From Pelargonium nanum (Eukaryota; Streptophyta; Magnoliopsida; Geraniales; Geraniaceae), in assembly GCA_036897485.1 (NCBI GenBank), contig JAYMTF010000046.1:1-64000 (forward strand): a DNA stretch of 64,000 bases, in the 5' to 3' direction. The notes under the pieces were generated by a model. It searched no databases, had not been told where the DNA came from, and saw only the letters and a list, made by a program, of their open reading frames with translations. Made by a program: the position numbers and the translations under genes. Every line of letters starts with the position of its first letter. Position 1 is the first letter of the stretch. Of this stretch, positions 13,801 to 26,500 are shown one piece after another.

Positions 13801-16800
13801 TAATGTTACAGTTATCTGACCTGCTTGGAACGTGATGAGAGTGATGCTAATGAAATCATATGAGCAAGAATCATCAATGATCCAATTGTGGGTCTAGCGA
13901 TAACTCCATCAGATGGAAGCTTCTCCAGCATTATCGCCATCATGTCAAATAGTGGCCGTGCATCGCCAATCTAACAAAAACAGCCACAATTCAAACCATA
14001 AGCACAACAGAACACAGTAACGTGTAGTAGTACTAAAAGCATCATTCGTACCCCTTTCGAAATTTCTAGTAAGCAATCTTCAATTGAATTCTGGAGTGAG
14101 ATATTCAAGTTCGACTCTTGTTCTCCTGCTGATTCAACTGTGGCTTGCAGACTTTTCCTCAAGTGCCTGCAAAGGTCACTGACAAAGGCAACTTCTGTCA
14201 GCACAGCACCAGATCGTATCTGCCTAGCTAGAGCTGTAGCAATTTCGATGACATGAGATTTGAGCTGGGGATCGTGCGCCACATTCTTGTGGTCTAGATG
14301 ACGTATAACAGCAGCTAAAATTGCCTGCTGCTTCCCTGTAATTGCAGAGAGAGAGAGAGAGAGAGAGAGATTATCAGCTACTACTAGAATAATTCTTAGA
14401 GTGAAACATAGAATAGAAATCAAGAAAGAAGTGGATGAAAGATCACGTCACCTGAGTTTTCCATGAAGTACAACATATCAGACAAAACAATCATGGCCAA
14501 GCCTTGACGCGGAACCCAGTGCCGTCCAGAATCAAAGTAGGTGAACATTGGATCCAATATCTGGCGCATGGTTGTACTCTCCTCCTTGGCCAATTCAACC
14601 ATCCTTTGAATACAGATTTGAGCCCATACTTTAGGCGTCTCAATCTCTTCTCTGTAACAAAGACAGAAATGAGTGTATAAGATAAATTGTTTTGCAATAA
14701 ACTCGAAAGTGAGAAAGAGAGATAAACATAATCCCCAATAAGAGTTACAAATTCCAAAAACTGCTGTAACAAACTCTTGTACATCTGATTTGGAACAATT
14801 ACTACCTTGTCAAAAGAGAAGGATCCTTCTGCTCGGGCCGGGGCCTAATGATCACTCTGGTAGGACTAGTACCATTACAACCATTTACCCCATTTCTGCC
14901 TTCACATCTAACTACTTCATCCACCCAATTATGATGCGACTCCCCTCTCTCGTCATCAGCTTCATTATTTGTATCTGGTTCATAGTTATCCAGGGTAACA
15001 TGCACCACCTGCAGTTTGGATGTGACAAAATGACATTAAAACATGAAGAACCGCATTGCTTAAAACAGAAATAAATCATGTACAGTAAACAGGAAAATAA
15101 TGATTAAGATAATTATAATATGAAATACGGATGTAACTCAGAAGTCCTAACCTCGTCAAGTTCAACAAAGACATTAGAAAACTCAGCCATGAACCACATC
15201 TGCCAAGGAAAAAGAATATCAAATACAGAAAGATCCAGCTCAAAACCATAAATAGAGGAATTACTAGATGGAACATTCATGAAAGAGAACTGCCAGAAAA
15301 TAGAAGACTCAATGTTGCTATTATCTGTTCTGAATGCTCACCATGGCTGAAAGGCATTGTAAGCTTGATGCCCTCAAACAGCGCTTTTGAGGTTCTTCCC
15401 CACGTTCACGTGCAAGTGCGCACACTTTATGGACTAAGCTTTCAATATTATGTGTGTAAGTACTATCTGCCTGTTCATGTACAGAGTAAAAAATATGAGA
15501 AAGTATTAAAATAACATATACTTAAATTGGAAACAAATGGGATACTCCCACAACTAAATGTCAACATATTCTATAACCACACGGAACAAAAAATCCTTGG
15601 TCCTTAGTGCACCCAAAAAAATAAAGAACTCTCCCCTACGAAGCATCCCTTCATAATTACGGTGATAAAAAGTACTGCTATTCTCCCTGAAAACTTAAGA
15701 AATATATACACACATAAAATAGGTATATGTTTTATCACAGGTTTAATAAGAAAATTATCTTCAGGCAGTTATAGTAAGAAAGGATTGGTATACTATATGC
15801 CGAACAGTCAGTATGTATAAGCTTTTTTTCACTCTTATTTACTGGGATGAAGAAAAACAACTAAAATAGTTTGCAAACCTCGTTATCCAATTTACACAAA
15901 GGAACTTGAAGTAGAAAGGCACAGCAACACCATATCAGTAAGACAACTTATGATCATTATTTCAAGAACACTCGTTCAATTTATAAATGTATATTTTAGT
16001 AGTTCTCTTACCACAGGATATTACAGCTTTCAAAAGATGGGAAAGCTAGGTCAATATTTACCTGACTATATATGAACTTTGTCAAGGTTTGGCATCCAAG
16101 TATCCGCACAGCATCTTGCTTTGAGTTATCCAGAAGTTCAGCAGCCACATTGAGCAGACTTACAGCAAAGTATGCCCTGCCAATCGTAAGACAAATGTTT
16201 TCTATAAAAGTTACGACAACAAAAGTATATCAGAATTATATGTTGATAACTGGTTTTGAAGAGCTTTGTAACAGTTTTTCAGTAAATAAATGCAGAAAGC
16301 CAGAGACCATAAAACTTATGAGCAAAACTCCCAACAAATTACAATATTCAATTTGGTATCAAACTTTACTGAAACAGAGTCTAGCCAGTTTAGAAAAGCA
16401 CAAAAGAAGAAGTTTGTTAAGTTTTGTGGAACGGAAATTTCAAGTAAATTTGTCCACCGTAAAAACTATGTCAGATAGAAGATTGGAGTTTCATCAAAAT
16501 GAAAATAAAATGAAAAAAGTTGTTAAACAAGTCTCTAAGCTGTACTTTTAAAACAACTCTTAGTACAAGGAAAGTGCAAATTAACTTGAACTCACATTTG
16601 ATCCTTGCACATGCTGAGCAATTTATTGTAAGCCACAGTGATAATATTGATGAACTTGATGTGCCCGCATTTCATCTCTTTGTAGCACCTCTCTTCAAGA
16701 TATTTGGCAATCTATTCAGGAAAAGGTAGTGCTGTAAAACCTCTGTGGTGCCTAGACTAAATTCAAGCTACATTCACACATCAATAGGATAAAGGAATGA

Positions 16801-17713
16801 TTACCTTTGGAATGCGAAAAGGGTTTTTGGCAGCATATTCACATAACTTCACAATTTTTCTCTCATTGGGCTCACCATCCTGAAAAATAAAGTGGAACGT
16901 CAGTCTTGATTATTCTAGCTACTGGTAATAATGTACAAGTCAGTAGATTAAATTGTAACTCGCTGTGACTAGTTAACAAATGATAAATAAACAACTACAC
17001 ATGGACCAAACTTGTCATTGTTAACTCAATAATGGCCGAGTTATGTTGATGAGGTTTAGAGCTCTTAATATAAGTACTCAGATAAATAAACTATATTCAA
17101 GGGTGAAGGTCTAAAAGTAAGAAGCACAAACCATTTAATTCTACATAAAACCACCGAGTTCTGTCTCTTGGACCAGAAATGGAAGCAAGATTTCAAATAG
17201 GATTCATTGACAAGCGAAAACTGAGGAACTAGGAAGGAAAGCAATACTGGAGTGATATGTTTATTTATGAAACATTGTTATAGAAAAGCAAAATCATTTG
17301 AATAAACAAGCATATAACAGGAGTATGATGTATTTCTTCATACAAGGGTCGGTTTTGCAGCGTCAAGTATCGTAAATTGATCCAAAATAGAAATGGATCA
17401 CCCAAGTAACACAATACTATGTTCCGACTGTCGTCTATATTTCACATTCAAAGTAAATAGGACGAGCTTGACACAAGAATATGCAGTTGTTCTACTGCTA
17501 TCTCACCCACTTAGATACCATCAACAACATGATTAATGAGCCAAAATGCTGGAAGAAAAAGAAGCCTAAAACACTCACTTGAGACTTGGGAAAGATCTCA
17601 GAGAGCAGTTTCTTGTAGCGCTTAACGGGTTGTCGAGATCTTGACCTCAAAGCAGGACAGCAAACACACATGTTCCCACATGCTGGGAAGATCTTTCTGG
17701 AAACGATGCCCAT
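10879..17713 (-). CDS. EFR3-like ARM-repeat plasma-membrane scaffold protein (EFR3 of plants / SRL2 type)
   Basis: EFR3 proteins anchor the type III PI4-kinase complex at the plasma membrane; rice SRL2, a relative, affects leaf rolling. The start is fixed by MGIVSRKIFPACGNMCVCCP, the conserved N-terminus with Cys residues known to be acylated in the family, followed by the basic stretch ALRSRSRQPVKRYKKLL. Exon 1 is 17,579-17,713 (45 codons) and exon 2 is 16,805-16,879 (DGEPNERKIVKLCEYAAKNP). At least 15 more exons follow, near 16.65, 16.1, 15.4, 15.17, 14.9, 14.55, 14.2, 13.9, 13.5, 13.1, 12.7, 12.55, 12.2, 11.95, 11.7 and 11.2 kb. The last exon ends in LPPASPFDNFLRAAGC, the usual C-terminus. 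I did not verify every splice phase. About 1,000 residues are expected. The helical ARM-like body has no catalytic motif. Confidence 0.9.
14347..14371. repeat. (CT)n microsatellite forming a polypyrimidine tract
   Basis: On the minus strand an uninterrupted CT run of about 12 units ends a few bases before the acceptor AATTACAG, which opens the EFR3-like exon starting GKQQAILAAVIRHLDH. A second, shorter CT-rich tract precedes the exon near 12,000. Length changes here could alter splicing efficiency. Confidence 0.8.
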
Positions 17714-18600
17714 ATCCTACACATTGTCAAAATGAAGGTTAAGACAGTGCAAACCTAGCAAATTAAGACCCATTCACAGTGATCTTCAAAGCAATCACCA
17801 ACAGAAAGCAAAGAGGTTGCTACTTACACAACAATGGACCCTAAATTTACATAAACCAGACATACCCAGAAACTGAACATACAAAATAAAACCCAGAAAT
17901 AAAAATATTGAAATCTAACAGAACAGAAACAAAGGAAAGTAATTTAACAAACCCAGAAACAGTTCAGAAAATGATCCTAAGCAGACAGCAGAGCTAGAAC
18001 AGAAAATGTAGCAACAGAAGAGGCATACTAACAAACAGGTAGTGTGCATACCAGAAACACAAACAAAAAACACCCAGAAAATAACATTTTGAAAATTCTG
18101 TGTCACCAACAGAAACAAAGTAAAAGCAAAGTAATTTAACAAACCCAGAAGCAGTAGAGAAACGTTTCCAAACAACCCTCAGAGCAAGAACACAAAATGT
18201 AGCATCAGTAGAGGCATATTAACAAACAGGTGGTGCGCATACCAGGAACTCAAACAAAAACCACCCACAAACTATTTTTTTGAAAAATCTGAGCCACCAA
18301 CACCAACCCAGAAGCAAAAAACACAAATTTGAAAGAGCCCACAAAACAAAAACAAACTAAACCACAGTAACAAACCCAGAAAACCCAACACAGAAGCAAA
18401 ATCAGAGAAGCACAAACCTCAACCAGCAGACGCAGATCTAGGAAGAGACCAAACGGGTTCCTCAGATATCCGTTACAAGCAACAACAAGAGGAGCAATCA
18501 AGAGAGAGTGTGAAACAAAACAAGAGAATGAGCATGAGAGAGACAGAGAGAGAGCTTGGAGTGTACAGGAGAGAGAGAGAGGAGAGGAGAGAGAAATCAC
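17714..18600 (-). other. Leader region of the EFR3-like gene: probable 5' UTR intron and first exon
   Basis: Upstream of the start codon the sequence is A/C-rich on the plus strand, and there is then a GA/CT-rich stretch near 18,490-18,600 that looks like the transcribed leader. A plausible donor lies near 18,415 (AGGTTTGTG on the minus strand), with an acceptor just upstream of the start codon, so most of this region would be a leader intron. Exact ends cannot be set without transcripts. Confidence 0.45.
17918..18298. repeat. Tandem duplication of ~190 bp in the EFR3-like leader intron
   Basis: AACAGAAACAAAG, AGTAATTTAACAAACCCAGA, ACAAAATGTAGCA, AGAGGCATA and TAACAAACAGGT recur in the same order about 190 bp apart, starting near 17,918 and 18,109. 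A third, shorter echo with CCCAGAAGCAAAA follows near 18,307. The copies are diverged by point changes. Confidence 0.75.
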
Positions 18601-18699
18601 GTGATGGGTGTCAGTTTTTTACTGGAAAAGAGGACTGCCATAGCTGCTATAGCATTTTTGATAGGTTGGGTTCGGTAATCGGAGATGTGGGAAGGTGAA

Positions 18700-21600
18700 G
18701 AAGACTTGAAAGTTTAAATTTTTATTTTTTATTTTTTGTGTTACGGTGACCAATAAATTCCAAAACAGGAGTGATTGGTTTTTTCAACAATGTTTGCTTT
18801 TTGACGCACAAAACAATAAGAACAGTACAATGCTACTTCATTGCTTGAACTTGCCTTTATTTTGAAACTCAAATCATATGGATTACTTAGGACATTGACC
18901 CTTCATTTTGTGTGTTAATTACTCTGAAAAATATGATCATTGGTGTGCTGGGATTTTGAGAGTTTTGAGGTAACCTTTTTCTATGGACTATTAGGCGTCT
19001 TACTAAATTCAGACAATTTCAATTAATGTTGGATATGTTAAGTTATGAGTTGAACAGATGTTGGAATTGACAATTTTTAGTAACGTGTTGTATTATAAGT
19101 TAGATATGAGTTGTATAGGTCAATGCAAAAATAACATGTTAATAAATGCTTTTATTAGAGCTAACAATATGTGTCTCAACATGCAACACGACTCAAAATA
19201 AGTGTGCTGGGACTTACAAAATTGTGTTATGTTCGTGCTGAGTATCGAGCTTGTTTGAGATTTGTCGTGTTCTAGTTCAATGTTTCAACATGGTTACTAA
19301 GTATGCCACGTTTGTACTAGCTCGTACAACATATGGTCAACTTTAAACATGACATGCACGAGTTGTCATCTCTACGCTTAATAATCATGATGATGTGTCA
19401 TCATAGTTAGCTATGTAAGATAAGAAATGTATTGCATTGCGCTTATTCATTGTTAGAGCACTTGACCTATTAGTACAAAATTAAAAATTTTATTTATACA
19501 TTTAATTAAAGTTCGTGTATGAAAAAACACGTCATTGTAGTAACCGTAGTCATAAGAATAATTAGTAACTCATATAAGTTTTTATTATCTCTTTTAATGC
19601 TTGACTTGGATTGATTTAAGACATTAATGATGCAAGGTTGAGTTTGGTACCAACCTATTATTTCACTCCAGAAGGTGTTAGTGGTTGCATTTTTGTAAGG
19701 AAATTAAATGTGTCATGCATTATTCATAGAGTATTTAGAGTTAAAATGATAATTGTTTGTTTTTCCAATTCCATCATTAAAAATTATTCTCTACTATTGT
19801 ATACATCTATAGCAATAAAGTCTTCAAATTTTGGTTGGTGGGCCATACCAATATTGACATGCTACCCTATCAAATTATGTTATTGCATGGTTTATTAACC
19901 ATCAAAAATGAAAATTATGACAACAAATTAGTTTAGTATATGTTATTAGATTGTTTTTACTAAATAGAAAATATTGTTCCAATTGTATATGGTTTGATAC
20001 GAAATTTGAAAATATATATAATTACAATTAGACTTGACAAATTGTGTGTATTTGTCGTGTCTTATATAACATAACACGAACACGACGTGTGGATAATCAT
20101 GTTGGTCCCTGCCAACTTGTTCAACTGAAGTAAGATATTGGGTGTGAAAATCTTGCACAACTTCAATGTGAAAGGGAGAAAAAAAAATAATGAAGAAATG
20201 TGTTGCTTCATGTGTACAACTAATGTAATATATTTTTTTGAAAGTACAAATAATTTGAATGTGAATATAAAGATGATAAAATAGTGGAAAGTGGCTACAA
20301 AAATTTAAGATCCAAACACTACCTTGAAGTGTTGTTGATGGGTGGTTTCATAAGACATTATTAAAGTGTAGTTGCAACAATTGGGAATTCTAGTACTTTT
20401 TGGATGTTTCAAAAAGATCATGAAAGCAATGTCCCACAAAGGACAATGGACACTCATGTGGGCAAGAAAATTTTCAAATTTTTGTGTACCAATACAAGGT
20501 TTAGGTGGTTGAAGAGAAATTGGAAAGAAAATTAAAAGAAAAAAAGAATGTGGATGTTGAATGATACTATCTACCAATAAGCATAAATATGAACAATAAG
20601 CATAAGCATGTTCAACCTAACAATAATGTTAAAATAAATTGTTATCACTACAAATTTTACTACCCAAAACACTTGGGTTGTACTATTCAATTACTAAATG
20701 AGGAAAATCTTTCCAAAATCTAGTTGCTAATATTTTAGAATGGTTTTGGACAAATAGATTACATGGATCTTGAAATTATTCTCCCAATTAACTATACATT
20801 AGAAGCTTGTCCTAAATTCTTTGACTTATATGGATCCTCAAAAAAAGATGCCCATTATTAGTACAGCTTCAATTCATATGCACATGCAAGTAATACATAT
20901 ACACATGCTATGTTTTTTAAGCTAATTGCAAATATAGATAAGTTTAGTGTATTATATGTATTTTTTAATATATATATATAGATCGACGAAGTTAGAGACA
21001 AATCATAAACTGTGAAATAGCGATTACAACAGTTAGTGTGATGGAGCCGACGGTAGCAAGAACATGGTCAAGAGGTGACATAGAGGGGTGGTTTAATTGC
21101 ATGAAGCATTAAACGACGATGGTTGGAAAGGAACATCAATGTCTAGCTCTCTTAAAACCATCTATGTTTATCCCTCTAATAGCTGGAAGTAGAAGAATGA
21201 AAAAGAGAGAAGAACAAAGATAAAATTGGAATTATAATGTTCTTTTAGATGTGTGACTTGCACGTGGATTTTTTTTTGCATATTTCAGTTAAATTTTACT
21301 AAAAGATCAAATTATTTGAACAAAATGTAGGTAATTGCAAGTTTGCAACATTATTTTCAGTAGTAAGTGCAATTCGTGACAAATTCAGTGTAGCTACTCA
21401 CATTTAAAAAAAATATATATATTAATCATCAAGTATGCTTTGCCAGTGGCCAGCTTTGGGCAATTTGTCCATTTACTTGTTTATTGAAGTCTTTTATGTG
21501 CAGAATCCTATGATTAGTTGAGATTGTGCTGTCTTAAATAAAATGATAAAAAATACATAAATTGCGATTCAAGCAACTAATCACCTAATTTCAAACAATA

Positions 21601-22440
21601 ATCGATTTATGTGCCATATAAAAATCGCATTATCTTATAATCTTGTTGCAATGATTAAACAATTACCACTATGATAAACCCTAGTATTAACCGTTGACCA
21701 ATTAAAAATAATTGCACACTGAGATTCAAGAATTACATTCAAAATCAATAAAAATGACTGACAATTGCCTACAAACATGTAATATTCTTAAAAAAAAAAA
21801 ATCACGACGCTTTGCACAATCAAATCAGAACAAAAATCAAATGACGATTGCCTACAAACATTAAACATTTTTAAAAAGAAAACCACGACACTTTGCACAA
21901 TCAAATTAGAACAAAAATCAAATTAAGTACCCAGAACAAAATTAGATAGTTGAAGAACCAAAATAGAACATTTTCCAAATCCATACAAATCCACCTAAAA
22001 ATCAAAACAAACTAAAGGGTAAAATGGGAATTCCATAATTTAAAGACCATATGCGATGCACGTGATCAATATACCAGAATATTCAGTAAAAGCCTCTAAA
22101 TCAAAATAACTATTACAAAAAATGGAAAAGCCAGTTTTGAGCCGAAAGAACATTGTCATAAACAAAGCACAAAAACATAAAATTCCATGCTAAGCTAACC
22201 ATGAGCAGATCTCCAACAGCTAAACATCATTTGTAACATAACGAAAAAGACAATCAATCTCAATCATGTGTGATTACCTTAATCGCCATCATAACGACAA
22301 GTGACCATCGAGCTGCCAACAACCAAGCTGATCCTATATCAGCATGATTAGTGATTACAACTAAAAATACCGGTGATAAAACCCAAGTGTCCACAGCAAA
22401 TACCACAAAAAAGGCTGATATGATAGCTGGTGTGTGAATT
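18700..22440. other. Spacer with no supported gene
   Basis: No exon series is visible on either strand. The stretch contains dispersed-repeat text such as the ACACGAACACGACGTGTGG block near 20,075, an AT run near 20,970-20,984, and the duplication at 21,758-21,925. The open frames are short, AT-rich and without recognisable motifs. Confidence 0.6.
21758..21925. repeat. Tandem duplication of ~84 bp
   Basis: GATTGCCTACAAACAT (first copy CAATTGCCTACAAACATG), then a poly-A stretch, then CACGACGCTTTGCACAATCA and AGAACAAAAATCAAA, occur twice back to back. The second copy has small indels in its A-rich centre. Confidence 0.75.
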
Positions 22441-23570
22441 GTGCAAAGGACAGGGCCTCACATGAGGACCCCAAGCTGATAATGATTGAACACTAAAATT
22501 CTGACCAGACCAAAGTTCGGAAAAGAAAACAGAACCAAAAGTTTCATGATCAATACAATCTGTGGGGCTAATGCTTCCAATCTGGTATGGTTTCCAGCAT
22601 TTGGGAAATCAACTTCTTTCTGTTCCCCACCAAATGCTGCTCTGGCATGCATAAGTAGCTATGCTATACACTACCTGTCTTGGTGGTCCGAATGATGTAT
22701 GCGATGTTTGAACACGTTGTCCAACCCTACCATGTTTGTGGAGAATGTATGACTCAACATAGAGCCGACAATTCGGGTTTTGGGTTGAGGATGCCTAATC
22801 CAGCACCGACCTGCAAGAGTTGCGAGTTTGTGTGGTTTTTCCCAACCCGACGTTCACTCAGACAAGTATTGTCTAAATATTTGCACAAACCTTAGCAAGT
22901 CAAGTGCACAATGTGATCAAACATAACAAACTCAACATAACTGAAACTCAAAGGTATTCTCTTTCCAAAGCTATTTTCATGACCCTTGCTACCCCGGGCT
23001 TTATGCAATCAATCAGATCATATAGATTTCCCTTCAACACAACATAGGTTATTGAAAGGATCTTGGTGACCGACCAAAGCACGAAAGCCAGGATCTTTAC
23101 ATAAAATAGATTCCTATACGAAGAGCACATAACCCCCCGTATAAGCTCACACCAACCCGTCAATTTGGGGTTTTCCTTTGGAAGTACTGGGAAGGAATTG
23201 GAATGTAATAATATCAATTCACACGGATACAAAGGAAAGAGGTTCTCTATTCCAAATGCTACCTAAACATTTTTGTCAAGGAAAAAGCTTTAACAAAATA
23301 TAGCAACTTCCGTTTTTTTTTTCAGCATTTAAACCTTGACTAGAATTATATTTCCTTTAAATGTACCTTAGTTGGAACTAGGAGTCATTAATATCAGTAG
23401 AAGGGACAAAAAATTTCAACACCTTAGTAAATGGTTCCGAAATTCCCACCTACTAAAAATACAGATAAAAAGTGGGGGACCAAGTCAACATGAAACATTA
23501 ATGATTTACAGTTATGATTCATGAAGATTGCTAATGAGACCAGCAAGCTTACATCTCTTTCACTGCACGT
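22440..23570. other. Region downstream of the RPAP3-like gene, partly 3' UTR, with repeat text
   Basis: The part nearest 23,570 is probably 3' UTR of the minus-strand RPAP3-like gene. Around 22,740-22,870 there is GGGTT/CCCGAC-rich repeat text related to that near 5,680-5,720. The region 23,140-23,270 contains GGAATTGGAATG-type words that may be another degraded MITE. Nothing here is supported as coding. Confidence 0.4.
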
Positions 23571-23573
23571 CAG

Positions 23574-26500
23574 TCATCTTTTGAGGCAGTATTTTGAGCG
23601 TAGGTTGTCAAGAACTTCTGCATATTCAATTGGCGTAGCCTCGTTGGAAAAAATTTCATCCCATAACTTTGAGAGATCTGTCCAAGATAATCAAGTCAAT
23701 ACGCGTTATCCACAATTCTCCGGAACACAATCAAGCATGAGTACGTTTATGATGATATGTCACACTACAACAAAAATTAATCTGAAAGAGTCCATTTATG
23801 TAAAACTTACCATCCTTGTCTGTAGATGAAAGACACATGATGAGAATGTCAAATCTTGGGACCTTGGTTAAATATTCTAGAAATTTGACAGCCAAATCCA
23901 TATCTTCGCTGCCAAAGCAATAAAAAGACGACCATCAGCACCTCAGTAAACATAAAAAATCCACATACTCCGGTAGTAAACATGAAACCAGCTTCAGAAT
24001 TCAGTACTCACTTGAAAAAGGTAGCAACACACTTGATAATGTCGATTAGTAAAGGAGCCGACAAGGCATTTTTGAATATTTGTGGCAATGCACTTGGAGA
24101 TGTAGCCTATGATTAAGAAGAAACAATCAATCAGTTCATGGATTGGAACAACTAAAATTCAGAAAATAGCACAAATTAACATTACAATAAAATATGGTGA
24201 ACAAATCAAAATACTAACTACATGAGCTCCATTTCTACTCTAGTATGCGCCACATATCAGCAGAACATGACATTCCAATATGTATGTTTGAAGACCATTA
24301 AAATGAGAGAGATCCGGAATCAGGCTCATGTGCTCATCATGCTAATCAATTAATTTTATGCTCATAAAAATGCAATCAGACCATTAACGAATCAACAATC
24401 TGCAGATATGATATTTAAAACATAATTTGGTTTAGTCTAAAACCAAGATTATACCTTCAACAGACGACCCTGTAGTGCACGATCACCAGACAGGCTTCGC
24501 CAATAAACCTCAAACTGATATGCTGAATTGGGTGGAGTTATGTTTTTTGCAGCTTCAGCCATTGCTCGAGAAGCTGCACGAGAAGCAAGCTCTTGGACTG
24601 ATGCCTTGAGCTGTTGCTTTCCTGGTCTCAGAGTTCTCTGTTATAAATAAAACATAATATAAGGGCAATCATCAGGCCGAAAAAGGAATAGAAGCACAGA
24701 AAACAGAATTTTATATACAATAAACATTGGAAATTACACAAAATCAGACATTGACAGTAACTTTGCAAAAATGCATGGACACACATAAGGCAACAAATTA
24801 TAAGATATAACATTAATAAAAATCAAACTGCAGGATTACATAATATTCATGCATTTTCATAAAAATAATAGTTCGCCAGTGAACATGATGTATGACATAT
24901 CTATTGGGATACCTTAACACTCCCCGTGCCAGAATTCTGAATAACATCTTCATGAGATCCATCCATGTCTCGATCTTCAGTAATGCTTCCAACTCCGGCA
25001 CTTTTGTTCTCTATTTCCTCCAAAATTACAGACGACCGCACAGGAACCTGTCTCATACCAGCAACATTCAAGATTTCAGGAAAACAAGAATCTGTTTTTG
25101 GTTGTATGACTTAAACAAATAAACATGATCACAATTCCCATTTTGTTCCATTGATGCCCAGGAAACAACAAATATAACTTTCTACAATCACTTTGCATTC
25201 CATGTAAAGCAATATTACAATACCAAGCTGCAGAAACATTTTGGAGGCCAGAATATTGAAATGTCAAGCTCAGGTTTCAATATAAAGGAAAATAGACCTT
25301 ACTGGCATTTATAATTTTAATATTAAACCCTGCGACCCAATTACTTTACTACTTGTAGTCACTAGCCACCGAGCTAAAAAATAAACATGGAATTTTTTTA
25401 TAGATTATAGGAAAGAAATGACTAGCTGAAATTCATTTACATAATTTATCAATTAGTTGTTTGAGAAGAAAAATAAATAGCATGGAGGAGTCCATCATTC
25501 TAAACCAGAAAGAAAAGATGTACCCATGTTATAGCAAGTATTCAGTTCCGTTCCTTCTATATGAACATATGATGGGTAGTTTATATTTTATCACGTGAAT
25601 GAAATTACTACAACAAACAATAACTACGTTAAATATGTTTGATGATACCGCCCCTCAAATGCCAAGAAACACTGTAGCAGTACATTACTTCATCCCAAAA
25701 ATGAGCGTTCACCTTTGAAAGGGTGTATTGTCTAACAAAACCTAACTATACCTTGGTGTTTTCTTCTTGGATTGCAGTTGTGGCTGTCTTCTGTGTACTG
25801 CTTGAGAGAGATTGGATACTATGTCCATTCACCTTAGTATCAGACTTTTGTACTTTCTGCATTTCTTGTTGAGTGTTTCTCAATGCTCCTGATACCTTTT
25901 GAAGAATACCCTGCCATTTTATATTCCAATGATTTTCGAAGAGCTTGCATTAATGTAACACCTCACTTCCACTTTAGTATAATTCTCAAGATAGACATCA
26001 GTCTCCTGCCCAAAACAGAGACACCTAACCCTAATGTAGATAATGATGGAATTTCTGCTCCTAAAAGAACCTAATTGAGGTCTATAAAACCATATGACCT
26101 ACATGAATAGCATGTTGAATTTATATGAAAAAAGAAGTAAACTGTACTGTTTTTTTTATTTATAAATAACATCCCTGCAATTACCTAGATTGTGTTTTGT
26201 GCCACAAAGTAGAAGTAACATTAAATCTACATGGAAATCTGCTTACTTTTTCATACAAAGATTTGGCCTCAGTATACTGTTTTTTGACTTCCTGGTTGTC
26301 AGGCTCCAGCCTCAGGGCAAACTCAGAATCTGCACTAAGTTATACTTGACATATTACAGATCAAATGACAAATTTTATAGAAGAAATATATTTGCTTAAG
26401 TTTAGCATACCCTCAACAGATTCTTTAAGTTTGCCAAGTTCTTTTCTTGCTGTTGCTCTGCGTGAATATGCTTTTATGTAGCGATCATCTAAATTTAATG

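Noticed and set aside
16072-16551. 159-codon plus-strand open frame
   Set aside because: It overlaps an EFR3-like exon and intron on the other strand, is low in complexity, and has no recognisable motif.
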